Shown piece by piece: positions 9,200 to 18,001 of a stretch of DNA of 64,000 nucleotides. Within the stretch, counting starts at the first letter, position 1. Each line of letters begins with the position of its first letter. Made by a program: the position numbers and the translations under genes. Under the pieces are notes generated by a model. It did not search any database. It worked only from the letters and a program-made list of their open reading frames with translations, and was not told where the DNA came from. The DNA is from Hymenobacter yonginensis (GTDB taxonomy: Bacteria > Bacteroidota > Bacteroidia > Cytophagales > Hymenobacteraceae): assembly GCF_027625995.1 (NCBI RefSeq), contig NZ_CP115396.1, positions 2,294,001-2,358,000 on the forward strand. The letters are read 5' to 3'.

Positions 9200-9967
9200 A
9201 TGAAACGGCTCCTTCTCTTTTGTGGCTTGCTGCTTCTGACCCGGCCTTTGCTGGCGCAGAAACAGTACGTGCGCGAGCAGCAGACGTGGCTGGGCATATT
9301 TAACCAAACCAGGTTTTCGCAACACTGGGGCAGCTGGACCGACCTGCACCTGCGCCTGCACGACCATTTCGTGCAGGCCAGCTACCAGACGGTGGCCCGC
9401 GTGGGCCTGACGTACTACCTCACCGATGACGTGCGCCTGACCGGGGGCTATGCCTACGTGCACCATTACCCCGACGGGGCCCGCACCGTGGGCCAGCCCG
9501 AGCACCGCCCCTGGCAGCAGGTGCAGTGGTTCACGAAGTTTCCGAAGGCCCGCCTGATGCAGTGGGTACGGCTGGAAGAACGATTCCGGCGCACTATTCG
9601 GCAGAATGAACGCACCGATGACTTTGATTTCAACTACCGCACCCGCTACAACGCGGCGCTGTTTCTGCCGCTTACCAAGCGGGGTTTTGAGCCCGGCGGC
9701 TGGCAGTTTCTGCTCAACAACGAGGTGATGATGAATTTCGGCAAGGAAATTCGGCTGAACTACTTCGACCAGAACCGGCTGTTTGCCGGCGTGGTGTACC
9801 CGCTCAACAAGCACGCACAAGTGCAGGCCGGCTACATGCATCTATTTCAGCAGCTGCCGGCCGGTAGCACCTACCGCAACCAGCACACCATCCGGGTTTT
9901 CTACTTCCACAACTTCGATTTACGCCCTGCGGCTCCGGCTGCTCCGGCACCCTCCCCAGCTCCCTGA
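9200..9967 (+). CDS. DUF2490 outer-membrane protein
   Basis: A 255-aa protein with a signal peptide (MKRLLLFCGLLLLTRPLLAQ) and alternating amphipathic strands typical of a small beta barrel. The QQTWLGIFNQTRFSQHWGSW opening and the RLEERFR motif match the DUF2490 family, whose function is unknown. It begins 5 bp after the TonB receptor and ends 5 bp before cysI, so the three are surely co-transcribed. I take the ATG at 9200; the GTG at 9197 is the alternative. It may help the receptor or form a pore for the same sulfur compound, which is inference from context. Confidence 0.88.
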   Translation: MKRLLLFCGLLLLTRPLLAQKQYVREQQTWLGIFNQTRFSQHWGSWTDLHLRLHDHFVQASYQTVARVGLTYYLTDDVRLTGGYAYVHHYPDGARTVGQPEHRPWQQVQWFTKFPKARLMQWVRLEERFRRTIRQNERTDDFDFNYRTRYNAALFLPLTKRGFEPGGWQFLLNNEVMMNFGKEIRLNYFDQNRLFAGVVYPLNKHAQVQAGYMHLFQQLPAGSTYRNQHTIRVFYFHNFDLRPAAPAAPAPSPAP

Positions 9968-9972
9968 TTCTC

Positions 9973-11691
9973 ATGGCTGATACCCCCAAACTTTCCGAAG
10001 TCGAGCACGTCAAGGCAGCCAGCAACTACCTGCGCGGCACCCTGGCCGAAAGCCTCGTGAACCCGCTCACCGGCGCCCTCTACCCCGACGACACTCACCT
10101 GATCAAGTTCCACGGCTCCTACCAGCAAACCGACCGGGACCTGGACTCGGAGCGCAAGCGTCAGAAGCTGGAGCCGCTGTATTCGCTCATGATTCGGGTG
10201 CGGGTGCCGGGCGGCATTGCCTCGCCCGCGCAGTGGCTGCGCATGGATGAGCTGGCCGATGAGTACGGCAACCACACGCTCAAACTCACCACCCGCCAGG
10301 CCTTCCAACTGCACGGCGTACTCAAGAGCGACCTGAAAAAGACCATCCAGGGCTTCAACGAGGCCCTGCTCGACAGCATTGCGGGCTGCGGCGACGTGAA
10401 CCGCAACGTGATGTGCAACCCCAATCCGCACGAGAGCCCCCTGCACGCGGCCGTGTACGAGGTGTCGAAGCAGATCAGCGCCCATCTTACGCCCCGCACC
10501 TCGGCCTACTGGGATTTGTGGCTGAATGGGGAACCGCAGTTCACCAGCGCGCCCAACGAGGGCGAGCAGCAGGACGCCGAGCCCATTTACGGCAAAACCT
10601 ACCTGCCCCGCAAGTTCAAGATTGCCCTGGCCATTCCGCCCTACAACGACACCGACATCTTCGCCAACGACCTGGGCCTGATTGCCATTGAGGAGCAAGG
10701 CCAGCTGGTAGGCTTCAACGTGGCCGTGGGCGGCGGCATGGGCATGACGTTCGGCATGCCCGACACCTACCCCCGCCTGGCCGACATCATCGGCTTCGTG
10801 CCTGCCGACAAGGTGGTGGACACCTGCGAGAAAATCGTGACGATTCAGCGCGACTGGGGCAACCGGGAAAACCGCAAGTTCTCCCGCCTCAAGTACACCG
10901 TGGACCGCGTGGGCCTCGACGTGTTCAAACAGGAGCTGGACCAGCGTCTGGGCTTCCCGGTGGAGCCCGCCCGCCCCTACCAGTTCCGCAGCTCCGGCGA
11001 CGCCTACGGCTGGTCCATCCAGGCCGATGGCCGGGCCCACCTCACGCTGTTCGTGGAAGGCGGCCGCATCCTCGACCGGGACGGCTACGCGCTCAAAACC
11101 GCTTTGCGCGAAATTGCCGCCTTCCACACCGGCGACTTCCGCCTCACTGGCAACCAGAACCTGATCATCGCCAACATTGCCCCTGAGCACCGGCTAAGCG
11201 TGCAGGCGGTGCTGCAGCAGCACGGCGTAGCCATCGAGGCCGGCAAGGAATACACGGCCCTGCGGCGCGGGGCGCTGGCCTGCGTGGCCCTGCCCACCTG
11301 CACGCTGGCCTTCGCGGAGGCCGAGCGGTATCTTCCGGAATTATTGGATAGATTGGACCGGGTAATTCGCCAACAGGGTCTGGCTCAGGACGATATTCTG
11401 CTGCGGATGACGGGCTGCCCCAACGGCTGCGCCCGCCCCTACCTCGGCGAAATCGGGCTGGTTGGCCGGGCCGTGGGCCGCTACAACCTGTACCTCGGTG
11501 CCGCTTTCAACGGGGAGCGGATGAACAAGCTCTACAAGGAAATGCTGGACGAAGACGGCATCGTGCAGGAGCTCACGCCCCTGCTCGCCGACTACGCCCA
11601 GAACCGCCAGCCCCAGGAGCGGTTTGGTGATTTCGTCATCCGCCAGGGCTACGTGCAGCCCACCGAAAGCGGCCTGACGTTTCACGAGTAA
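9973..11691 (+). CDS. cysI: Sulfite reductase hemoprotein beta subunit (CysI)
   Basis: The 572-aa hemoprotein reduces sulfite to sulfide by six electrons using a coupled siroheme and [4Fe-4S] centre. The cluster ligands are visible as C437-x5-C443 (CVALPTC) and C482-x3-C486 (CPNGC). The two ferredoxin-like N-terminal repeats are present, including the KLTTRQAFQLHG substrate region. Length and architecture are standard. The gene starts 5 bp after the DUF2490 gene stop. Electrons come from CysJ (4145) and siroheme from CobA (3161) plus the fusion protein at 11882. Confidence 0.96.
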   Translation: MADTPKLSEVEHVKAASNYLRGTLAESLVNPLTGALYPDDTHLIKFHGSYQQTDRDLDSERKRQKLEPLYSLMIRVRVPGGIASPAQWLRMDELADEYGNHTLKLTTRQAFQLHGVLKSDLKKTIQGFNEALLDSIAGCGDVNRNVMCNPNPHESPLHAAVYEVSKQISAHLTPRTSAYWDLWLNGEPQFTSAPNEGEQQDAEPIYGKTYLPRKFKIALAIPPYNDTDIFANDLGLIAIEEQGQLVGFNVAVGGGMGMTFGMPDTYPRLADIIGFVPADKVVDTCEKIVTIQRDWGNRENRKFSRLKYTVDRVGLDVFKQELDQRLGFPVEPARPYQFRSSGDAYGWSIQADGRAHLTLFVEGGRILDRDGYALKTALREIAAFHTGDFRLTGNQNLIIANIAPEHRLSVQAVLQQHGVAIEAGKEYTALRRGALACVALPTCTLAFAEAERYLPELLDRLDRVIRQQGLAQDDILLRMTGCPNGCARPYLGEIGLVGRAVGRYNLYLGAAFNGERMNKLYKEMLDEDGIVQELTPLLADYAQNRQPQERFGDFVIRQGYVQPTESGLTFHE

Positions 11692-11714
11692 CCGATAGAA
11701 CGAACAACATTAGC

Positions 11715-11825
11715 ACGTCATTCCGAGCAGCGCGAGGAATCTCGCGTGCTGACGTTGTAGCAACCAATCCTAACAACAGGATTACCATTGCACGCGAGAT
11801 TCCTCGGCTGCGCTCGGAATGACGT
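11715..11825. repeat. Inverted repeat of the GTCATTCCGAGC family
   Basis: The arms are at 11715-11749 and 11790-11825 (core GTCATTCCGAGC...GAGGAATCTCGCGTGC), separated by about 40 bp. A full sister copy forms the inside of 30574-30780. A single arm is at 25400-25440 and a decayed pair at about 34074-34190. Confidence 0.85.
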
Positions 11826-11881
11826 TCTGTTAGTGCTGTTCTGCCTTCCTTTCCATCCGACCCCAACCATCACCAACCACC

Positions 11882-13396
11882 ATGTCCCTTTCCTCCAACA
11901 ACGCCCTGCCCCAGCCCGAGCCGCCGCCCGCGGTGCCCGATGGCAACCGGCTGTTTCCGGTGTTTCTGAAGCTGGAACAGCTGCACGTGCTGCTGGTGGG
12001 CGGCGGGGCCGTGGGCTTCGAGAAGCTCTCGGCCATGCTGGCCAATAGCCCCAACGCGGCCATTACAGTGGTGGCTACCTGGTTCGGGCCCGAGCTGCGG
12101 GTGCTGGCCGGCCAGCACCCCGCCGTGCAGCTGCGCGAGCAGCCTTACGACCCCACTCATTTGGTGGGCCACGACCTGGTGATTGTGGCTACCAACGATA
12201 AGGCGCTCAACCTGCAGATCAAGGCCGACGCCACGCGCCAGCGCCTGCTCTGCAACGTGGCCGATACGCCCGCCGCCTGCGACTTTTACCTGGGCTCCAT
12301 CGTGCAGAAAGGCGACCTGAAAATTGCCATCAGCACCAACGGCAAGTCGCCCACCATTGCCAAGCGCCTGCGCGAAATGCTCACCCACACCCTCCCCGAC
12401 GAGCTGCACGACGTGCTCCAGCGCATGTCGCAGATCCGGGAGAAGGTGGGCGGCGACTTTGCCCACAAAGTAAAATCCCTGAACGCCGTGACGGCCGAGC
12501 TGACCGGCGGGCCGGCCTACGAGTCGCCGGCCGCAGCGCGGTGGCGCAAGATTGCCACCGGGGCGCTGCTGGCCTTTGCGGCCATGCTGGTGTTCAATAT
12601 TCTGAGCTACTACTTCACCTGGCAGCAGGTGTGGGGCGCAGCCACCCACGCCGAAACGTTCTGGCTGTTCGTGGCCATCGGCTTCGGCGCGCAGCTCATT
12701 GACGGGCTGCTGGGCATGGGCTACGGCGTGGTCACGGCCATCAGTTTGATGAGCCTGAACATTGCCCCGGCCGCCGTGAGTGCCAGCATCCATACCGCCG
12801 AGATGTTTGCCAGCGGAGCCTCGGGTTACCACCACTACCGCTTCGGCAACGTGAACAAGCGCCTGTTTAAAGTGCTGCTGATTCCGGGCGTGCTGGGCGC
12901 TATTACGGGCGCGTACCTGCTGTCCACCTTCGGCGAGAAATACGGCAGCTACGTGAAGCCGTTCCTGGCCGCGTACCTGCTGCTGCTCGGCATCCGCATC
13001 ATCAGCAAGGCCTTCGTGAAGCCCGGGCCCCGCAAGAAGCACAAGAAACTGGGGCTGCTGGCCGCGGCCGGCGGCTTCCTCGATTCGTTTGGCGGGGGCG
13101 GCTGGGGGCCGCTGGTCACCAGCACGCTCATTGCCGGGGGCCGCACGCCGCAGTACGTGATTGGCTCGGTGAGCGTCACGGAGTTTTTTGTCACGTTTGC
13201 CAGCGCCGTTACGTTCTTCGCCACGCTGGGCATCTCGCACTGGCAGATTATCCTGGGCCTCATCATCGGGGGCGTGGCCGCCGCGCCGCTGGCCGCCCGC
13301 CTGGCCGGCCGCCTGCCCGTGCGCTGGATGTTCGTGGGCGTGGGCCTGATGGTGATTGTGTGGAGCCTGTGGGCGTTGCGCAAGGTGTTCATGTAA
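11882..13396 (+). CDS. Precorrin-2 dehydrogenase/ferrochelatase fused to TauE/SafE (TSUP) transporter
   Basis: A 504-aa fusion. Residues about 22-230 match the N-terminal part of siroheme synthase: Rossmann VLLVGGGAVGFEKL (G40-G45), LVIVATNDKALN, LLCNVADTPAACDFYLGSIV and GKSPTIAKRLREML. This half should oxidise precorrin-2 to sirohydrochlorin and insert iron. Residues about 235-500 carry seven or eight membrane helices with TSUP features: GFGAQLIDGLLGMGYG, SASIHTAEM and the mirrored GGFLDSFGGGGWGP plus GSVSVTEFF. TSUP proteins move sulfite, sulfate or organosulfonates. The fusion puts siroheme completion on a membrane sulfur transporter. The SUMT step is on the separate cobA. I cannot tell the transport direction. 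Confidence 0.93.
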   Translation: MSLSSNNALPQPEPPPAVPDGNRLFPVFLKLEQLHVLLVGGGAVGFEKLSAMLANSPNAAITVVATWFGPELRVLAGQHPAVQLREQPYDPTHLVGHDLVIVATNDKALNLQIKADATRQRLLCNVADTPAACDFYLGSIVQKGDLKIAISTNGKSPTIAKRLREMLTHTLPDELHDVLQRMSQIREKVGGDFAHKVKSLNAVTAELTGGPAYESPAAARWRKIATGALLAFAAMLVFNILSYYFTWQQVWGAATHAETFWLFVAIGFGAQLIDGLLGMGYGVVTAISLMSLNIAPAAVSASIHTAEMFASGASGYHHYRFGNVNKRLFKVLLIPGVLGAITGAYLLSTFGEKYGSYVKPFLAAYLLLLGIRIISKAFVKPGPRKKHKKLGLLAAAGGFLDSFGGGGWGPLVTSTLIAGGRTPQYVIGSVSVTEFFVTFASAVTFFATLGISHWQIILGLIIGGVAAAPLAARLAGRLPVRWMFVGVGLMVIVWSLWALRKVFM

Positions 13397-13425
13397 CACA
13401 CGCTTTAGCTTGTGCCGCTTGAATA

Positions 13426-13460
13426 AACGGCCCCGCTGACACCTGTTCAGCGGGGCCGTT
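13426..13460 (+). terminator. Rho-independent terminator closing the sulfur block
   Basis: A perfect 14-bp GC-rich stem (AACGGCCCCGCTGA at 13426-13439 with its complement at 13447-13460) with a 7-base loop lies 29 bp past the stop codon of the fusion gene. It is followed by only a short T run, and A residues precede it, so it could work on both strands. Confidence 0.8.
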
Positions 13461-13655
13461 TCGCATGGAAACCGACCCGCTGCAAACTATTAAAAAACAC
13501 TAACAACCAATATCCTTTATATCATGTATAAATTATTGATTATCAGAATATTAACCATAAAAAATACTACGGCGCAAAGCCTGAAAGAAGTCAATTCTGG
13601 ACATGGGACAGGAGATATTCACTGCTACTTTTAGCGTACCAACCATCCTACTCCT

Positions 13656-14384
13656 ATGCTATCCTCCCTACGTCTGACTTACTGGCTTTCCTGCTGTATC
13701 CTCCTGACAGCTTCAGCATGTAAAAAAGATTCTGAATCAGGTCCTGGGCTGTGCATCGTTAATAAAGTCCCTTATTACCATTTCACGGAAGATGACCAAC
13801 CGTGGCTGACGATGCGGCAAGGAGATACTTGGCAGTTTGAGAATGTGCGCGGCTACAGACGAACTTATCAGATCAGCCAGGTAATCGACTACCTCCAGGC
13901 AGAAAAAAAGGAAGTTCAGCCTCCTGGCCCAAACTTTTCTTCCCCTAAGCTGCTGAATTACTTCGACCAAAAGACGGTACGCCTGACCCGTACTGATAGT
14001 ATGCGTGGTGGTGGAGAATTTCGTTTCTATCGGGGTGCGTCCCAGTTAACCAGCCGTAGTTCCGATGGCTACGACAAAAACAAGAGTAGCTTATATGCGA
14101 AAGGAGAATGGTCGGATTTTGTTGGTAACACCGATCTTATCAGCGACTACTATTCCTGCAGGGGCCTGAAATTTCCGCGTGAGTCTGCCTTGAAAGGGCC
14201 GTTCGAGCAACTCACCATTCGGGGTCGGCAGTACACTGACGTTATAGTCTTTACTGGGACTTCTCGTGGCTCTACTTGCGCATCTACCTCAGCCTCTTTT
14301 ATACAGGAGCTGTATTATGACCGGCGGGCAGGCATCGTGCGAATGGTGAGCCTTGGTGGTGAAGTGTGGGACCGGCTTCCGTAG
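13656..14384 (+). CDS. Unknown lipoprotein in an AT-richer patch
   Basis: A 242-aa protein that I do not recognise. The N-terminus is a lipoprotein signal (LTYWLSCCILLTASACKK) with the lipobox cysteine near residue 22, so it should be a lipid-anchored envelope protein. The body is polar with several aromatic strands and two late cysteines. The gene and the 190 bp before it are clearly less GC-rich than their neighbours and use third-position A/T freely, which suggests recent acquisition. A near-consensus -7 element TACTTTTA is at 13625-13632. A hairpin CCGAAA...TTTCGG at about 14386-14418 overlaps the end of the facing gene and may terminate transcription. Confidence 0.8.
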   Translation: MLSSLRLTYWLSCCILLTASACKKDSESGPGLCIVNKVPYYHFTEDDQPWLTMRQGDTWQFENVRGYRRTYQISQVIDYLQAEKKEVQPPGPNFSSPKLLNYFDQKTVRLTRTDSMRGGGEFRFYRGASQLTSRSSDGYDKNKSSLYAKGEWSDFVGNTDLISDYYSCRGLKFPRESALKGPFEQLTIRGRQYTDVIVFTGTSRGSTCASTSASFIQELYYDRRAGIVRMVSLGGEVWDRLP

Positions 14385-14409
14385 ACCGAAACAGCGCGGC
14401 GCTACCGTG

Positions 14410-15051
14410 CTATTTCGGCACAAACCGGATAATGAAGTTCTTCAGCGGGTTCTTCTTGATGAGCATGACCAGCTCGCCATTCGCGTACTGATACTCGTCT
14501 TCGCGGCCGTCGCGCTCCGCCTTATACTTGCCGCTGGCCGTGCGCTGCACCGCGAAAAAGTCGCCGAAGTACTCTGCGAAGGCGCGCGTCTGCCCTTGCG
14601 GCTCTCCGAAAAACATATCCGTGACGGTGTAGCGGATCGGCTGCTTTTCGGTGGCGCGGTAGTGGTGCTTGTACTGGTCGGCCACGATGTCGTAATGGTC
14701 GCCCTTCCACTCGGTGCGCGAGGCAAAGTCGCCCTGGTTGGTGTGGGCTTCCACCGTGGAAAGCAGCAACTGGCCGTTGCGCACCCGGTTCACCACCTGG
14801 TAGTAGATCTTCAGGTTATAGACCAGAAAATTCACCTTCACGTCGCTCGTGAGCGTGAATACGGCGTCGGTAGTGGCGGTTTGCGGGGCGCGGGTGGCCG
14901 TCATGGTGCCTACGCGTACGCCGGCCACCTCAATAGCGTAGCGCCGTGTTTCCGGCGGCGCGGGTCGCGCCGCCGGAGTTTGCGCCCGGGCAGCTCCAGC
15001 CAGACTGAACAACGCACCTAGCAGGCTCAGTTGAAAACCACGCCCACTCAT
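14410..15051 (-). CDS. DUF3108/DUF6134-like secreted protein
   Basis: A 213-aa protein with a signal peptide (MSGRGFQLSLLGALFSLAGAARAQ). The mature part resembles the DUF3108 or DUF6134 type of periplasmic beta-rich proteins (YAIEVAGVRVGTM, then a VYNLKIYYQVVNRVRNGQL stretch and a YKHHYRATEK segment). Function is unknown. The ATG at 15051 gives a proper signal peptide; an ATG at 15078 would place nine extra residues before it. It lies 34 bp after the DUF547 gene on the same strand and is probably co-transcribed with it. Confidence 0.8.
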   Translation of the reverse strand: MSGRGFQLSLLGALFSLAGAARAQTPAARPAPPETRRYAIEVAGVRVGTMTATRAPQTATTDAVFTLTSDVKVNFLVYNLKIYYQVVNRVRNGQLLLSTVEAHTNQGDFASRTEWKGDHYDIVADQYKHHYRATEKQPIRYTVTDMFFGEPQGQTRAFAEYFGDFFAVQRTASGKYKAERDGREDEYQYANGELVMLIKKNPLKNFIIRFVPK

Positions 15052-15084
15052 GCGGCACGGCCAGTTAACCGGTGGCATGCCGGC

Positions 15085-15879
15085 CTACTGCTCATTCAGG
15101 TTCCAGTTGTAGTCCAGGAAGTCGATTTTGGCGTTGGCGTCGAGCTTGGTGGTGGAGTATTTGTTCACCCACTTTACCACCGACTGCCCGTTCTCGCTCC
15201 AGTCACCTTTGTACCAGTCGAAGTACTTGGAAAGCTGGGCGCTGCTCTTGCTGATCTTGTTTTTGGCGGGGTTGTTCACAAAGTCCCGGCCCTGGTCGTC
15301 AAGCTGGCTGTCAAGCTTGGCGGCGGTGTAGGCCTCGTTGCGCAAACTGGGGCACGAGACGGAGGCACACACCAGCGCAAAGTGAATGCGCGGGTCGTTG
15401 TATTTCTTGCGCAGCGTGCCGTGCTCGATTTCGTCGAGGCTCATCTTCTTGCCGCCAATGCTGAAGAACTTGGCCGCCCAGGGCGTCGTCACGAACGGAA
15501 TCTTGATTTTCGAGCCGATGTCCTTGATGCTCTGCACCGGATAGTGGTCCAGGATCAGGCGGATGGTGTAGGCGTTGTAGGCGTTGATCCAGTAGGCCAT
15601 CTGCTCCTGCTTGCTCCACGAAGCAGCCGGGGCATTCTTACTCAGCAGCGCCAGGTACTGGTTGAACTCCTTTTCGTCGGCTTTGAAGCCCTTGTAGTTC
15701 ACCTGGCCTTTGCCGTTGACGTGCTTTTTGAGCAGCTTATCGAAGGCCGCATGGCCGGGGGCGGTGGCAGCTGGTGCCACGGCGGTAGCGGCCAGGGTAG
15801 GCAGCGGTGCGGTGGTGGCAGTGCCGAGGGCCATGCTGAATGCCAGCAAGGTGCGGGCGGGTAAGAGAGGAAGTTTCAT
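15085..15879 (-). CDS. DUF547 domain protein
   Basis: A 264-aa exported protein. The signal region is MKLPLLPARTLLAFSMALGT followed by an Ala/Pro/Thr linker. The DUF547 domain follows (about 70-255), with the conserved WINAYNAYTIRLIL, DEIEHGTLR, RIHFALVCASVSCPSL and ILDYNWNLN-like ending. The family is widespread and thiol-peptidase-like in fold, but its activity is not established. From memory, DUF547 genes often sit near TIGR04282/TIGR04283 glycosyltransferases, as they do here (17309, 20039). I use the ATG at 15879 because it starts the signal peptide. Confidence 0.9.
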   Translation of the reverse strand: MKLPLLPARTLLAFSMALGTATTAPLPTLAATAVAPAATAPGHAAFDKLLKKHVNGKGQVNYKGFKADEKEFNQYLALLSKNAPAASWSKQEQMAYWINAYNAYTIRLILDHYPVQSIKDIGSKIKIPFVTTPWAAKFFSIGGKKMSLDEIEHGTLRKKYNDPRIHFALVCASVSCPSLRNEAYTAAKLDSQLDDQGRDFVNNPAKNKISKSSAQLSKYFDWYKGDWSENGQSVVKWVNKYSTTKLDANAKIDFLDYNWNLNEQ

Positions 15880-15993
15880 GAGGAAAGGGCAGTTTGGCTC
15901 CCATATACGTGGCAGCGGCCAAAAAAAGATTTGAGCGGCGGCAAACTCAACTCTTCCCATCTTACGTACGCCTGTTTCACCCCTTCCTCCTGC

Positions 15994-17085
15994 ATGCTGC
16001 TGACCTCCGTGCTGCTGGCCCTGGCCACGCAGGCCCCACCGCCCGACAGCACCACCCGCCGGTTGTCGGTGCTACCGCTCCCGCTCGTCTACTACACCCC
16101 GGAAACCCGGCTGGCCTACGGGGCCGCGCTGGTGTTCACCGTGCGTTTCCGCCAGGATTCCGCCTTCACCGATGCCCGGCCCTCACAGTTCACGCTGGGT
16201 GCCGCCTACACCCAGAACCGGCAGCTGCTGCTGTACCTGCCGTTTCAGGTGTTCTACCGCCACAACACCTACTACGCCTACGGCGAGGCCGGCTACTACC
16301 GCTACAACTACTATTTCTACGGCGTAGGCGAGCAGGCCGTGCCGCGCGAGCTGTACGGTGTCAATTTCCCACGGGTGCGCCTCAACGCCTTCCGCCGCGT
16401 GGCCCCAGCCCTGGCCGCCGGCAAGCTCTACGCCGGGCTGCGCTACCAGTTGGAAAACTACGACGTGACGACCACCGAAGCCGGCGGGCAGCTGGCCAGC
16501 GGCCGCGTGCCGGGCGGCCTGGGCAGCCGGCTGCACGGCGGCGGCCTGGGCGTGTTCTTCGACTCGCGCGACAACCTGTTCTTCCCTACCAAAGGCGTGG
16601 TGGCCGACCTGACCGGCATGATTCGCAACAGCGCCGACAACGCCGGCCCACTGGGCACCACCCACTTCAGCCGCTACTCGGCCGACGTGTCGTCGTACCA
16701 CAGCCTGAACCGGCGGGCAGTGCTGGCCCTGAACTACTTCGCCAGCTTCACGGCCGGCACGGCGCCGTTCAATGCGCTGTCGTTGCTGGGCGGCACGCGC
16801 CGGATGCGGGGCTACTATGAGGGCCGATTCCGCGACCAGCATGCAGCCCTACTGCAAACCGAACTGCGCCTCGCCGTATATAAACGGCTGGGTGCCGTAG
16901 CTTTCGGCTCCGTAGGCACCCTGGGCGACGCCACCGACGGCTTGCGCCTGCGCCAGCCCAAAGGCGCGTACGGCGCCGGCCTGCGTTTCACCCTCAACCG
17001 CCGCGACCACCTCAACCTGCGCCTCGACTACGGCCTCGGCAAAGAATCGAGCGGGTTCTACCTGACCGTTGGAGAAGCGTTTTGA
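15994..17085 (+). CDS. BamA/D15-family outer-membrane barrel protein
   Basis: A 363-aa protein with a short hydrophobic leader (MLLTSVLLALATQA) and then a beta-barrel sequence rich in Tyr, Arg and Gly. The C-terminal half carries the surface-antigen (D15/Omp85) pattern: GLGVFFDSRDNLFFPTKGVV, then LLGGTRRMRGYYEGRFRDQ, the RGYYEGRF loop equivalent to the VRGF/Y lock, and a final short strand. No POTRA domains are present, so it is a short single-barrel member and not BamA itself. It is divergent from the DUF547 gene, with only 114 bp of shared upstream DNA. Its role is unknown. Confidence 0.85.
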   Translation: MLLTSVLLALATQAPPPDSTTRRLSVLPLPLVYYTPETRLAYGAALVFTVRFRQDSAFTDARPSQFTLGAAYTQNRQLLLYLPFQVFYRHNTYYAYGEAGYYRYNYYFYGVGEQAVPRELYGVNFPRVRLNAFRRVAPALAAGKLYAGLRYQLENYDVTTTEAGGQLASGRVPGGLGSRLHGGGLGVFFDSRDNLFFPTKGVVADLTGMIRNSADNAGPLGTTHFSRYSADVSSYHSLNRRAVLALNYFASFTAGTAPFNALSLLGGTRRMRGYYEGRFRDQHAALLQTELRLAVYKRLGAVAFGSVGTLGDATDGLRLRQPKGAYGAGLRFTLNRRDHLNLRLDYGLGKESSGFYLTVGEAF

Positions 17086-17090
17086 TGGGC

Positions 17091-17263
17091 AGTAGCGCTA
17101 CAGCTAGCAAGCTAGTTCCCCTCCTTAAAAAGGAGGGGTTAGGGGTGGTTGACAATCGTTGGTCGATATGTAAGATTAGCTCTAAAATCGTCCTGAATGC
17201 ATCAACCATCCCTAGCCCCTCCTTTCCAAGGAGAGGAACTAGCTTGCTAGCCGTAGCGCTACT
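17091..17263. repeat. Large nested inverted repeat, CTCCCCTCC family
   Basis: The outer arms start with AGTAGCGCTAC at 17091-17101 and end with its complement at 17253-17263. They continue inward through CTAGCAAGCTAGTTCC and the CCCCTCCTT core, so more than 30 bp can pair. The element starts six bases after the stop codon of the barrel gene and ends 45 bp before the glycosyltransferase gene. Confidence 0.85.
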
Positions 17264-17308
17264 AACTACAACACACCGCCCCGCTTCCGCTGCGTACATC
17301 TGCTTTCC

Positions 17309-18001
17309 ATGACCATCAGCATCATCATTCCTACCTATAATGAGGCCGCCAATATTGGCCGGCTGGTGCAGGAGCTGCGCCACTACGGCTCCGCCGAAGC
17401 CCCCGAAATCCTAGTCGTAGACGCTAAAAGCGCTGACGGTACCGCCGAAGTGGCGCGGCAGGCCGGCGCCACCGTGCTGCCGGCCCCCAAGCCCGGCCGC
17501 GCCGCCCAGATGAACCACGGCGCCGCCCATGCCACCGGCGACATTCTTTACTTCGTGCACGCCGACGTGCAGATTCACCCCGACTTTGTAGCCACCATCC
17601 GGCAGGCAGTGGCCGAGGGCTATCCCGCCGGCTGCTACCGGTTCCGCTTCGATTCCAAGCACCCGCTGCTGCGTTTCAACAGCTACGGCACCCGGTTCAA
17701 GGGCATTATGAGCCGCGGCGGCGACCAGACGCTGTTTGTCACGCGGGAGCTGTTTGGGCAGCTGGGGGGCTTCCGGGAGCAGTTTGTGGTGATGGAGGAC
17801 TTCGACATTATCCAGCGCATCCGGCGGGTGGCGCGTTTCCTGATTGTGCCGCAGGATGTGGTGGTGTCGGCCCGCAAGTACGAGCACAACAGCTGGCTGC
17901 GGGTGCAGCTGGCCAACCTGACGGCGTTTTCGCTGTACTTTCTGAAGGTGTCGCCGGTCCGGATTGCGCGCACTTACAAGGCCATGATCAACCACCGCTG
18001 A
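17309..18001 (+). CDS. Family 2 glycosyltransferase, TIGR04283 type
   Basis: A 230-aa cytoplasmic GT-A glycosyltransferase. It opens with SIIIPTYNEAANIGRLVQEL, has VDAKSADGTAEVA and the metal-site region FVHADVQIHPDF, and ends with the GGFREQFVVMEDFDI acceptor-site segment. This is the pattern of the TIGR04283 group (rSAM/selenodomain-associated transferase 2, also annotated as arsenosugar biosynthesis glycosyltransferase). The stop codon TGA overlaps the next gene's ATG by one base, so it is translationally coupled to the epimerase. The partner TIGR04282-type enzyme is at 20039. Confidence 0.9.
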   Translation: MTISIIIPTYNEAANIGRLVQELRHYGSAEAPEILVVDAKSADGTAEVARQAGATVLPAPKPGRAAQMNHGAAHATGDILYFVHADVQIHPDFVATIRQAVAEGYPAGCYRFRFDSKHPLLRFNSYGTRFKGIMSRGGDQTLFVTRELFGQLGGFREQFVVMEDFDIIQRIRRVARFLIVPQDVVVSARKYEHNSWLRVQLANLTAFSLYFLKVSPVRIARTYKAMINHR

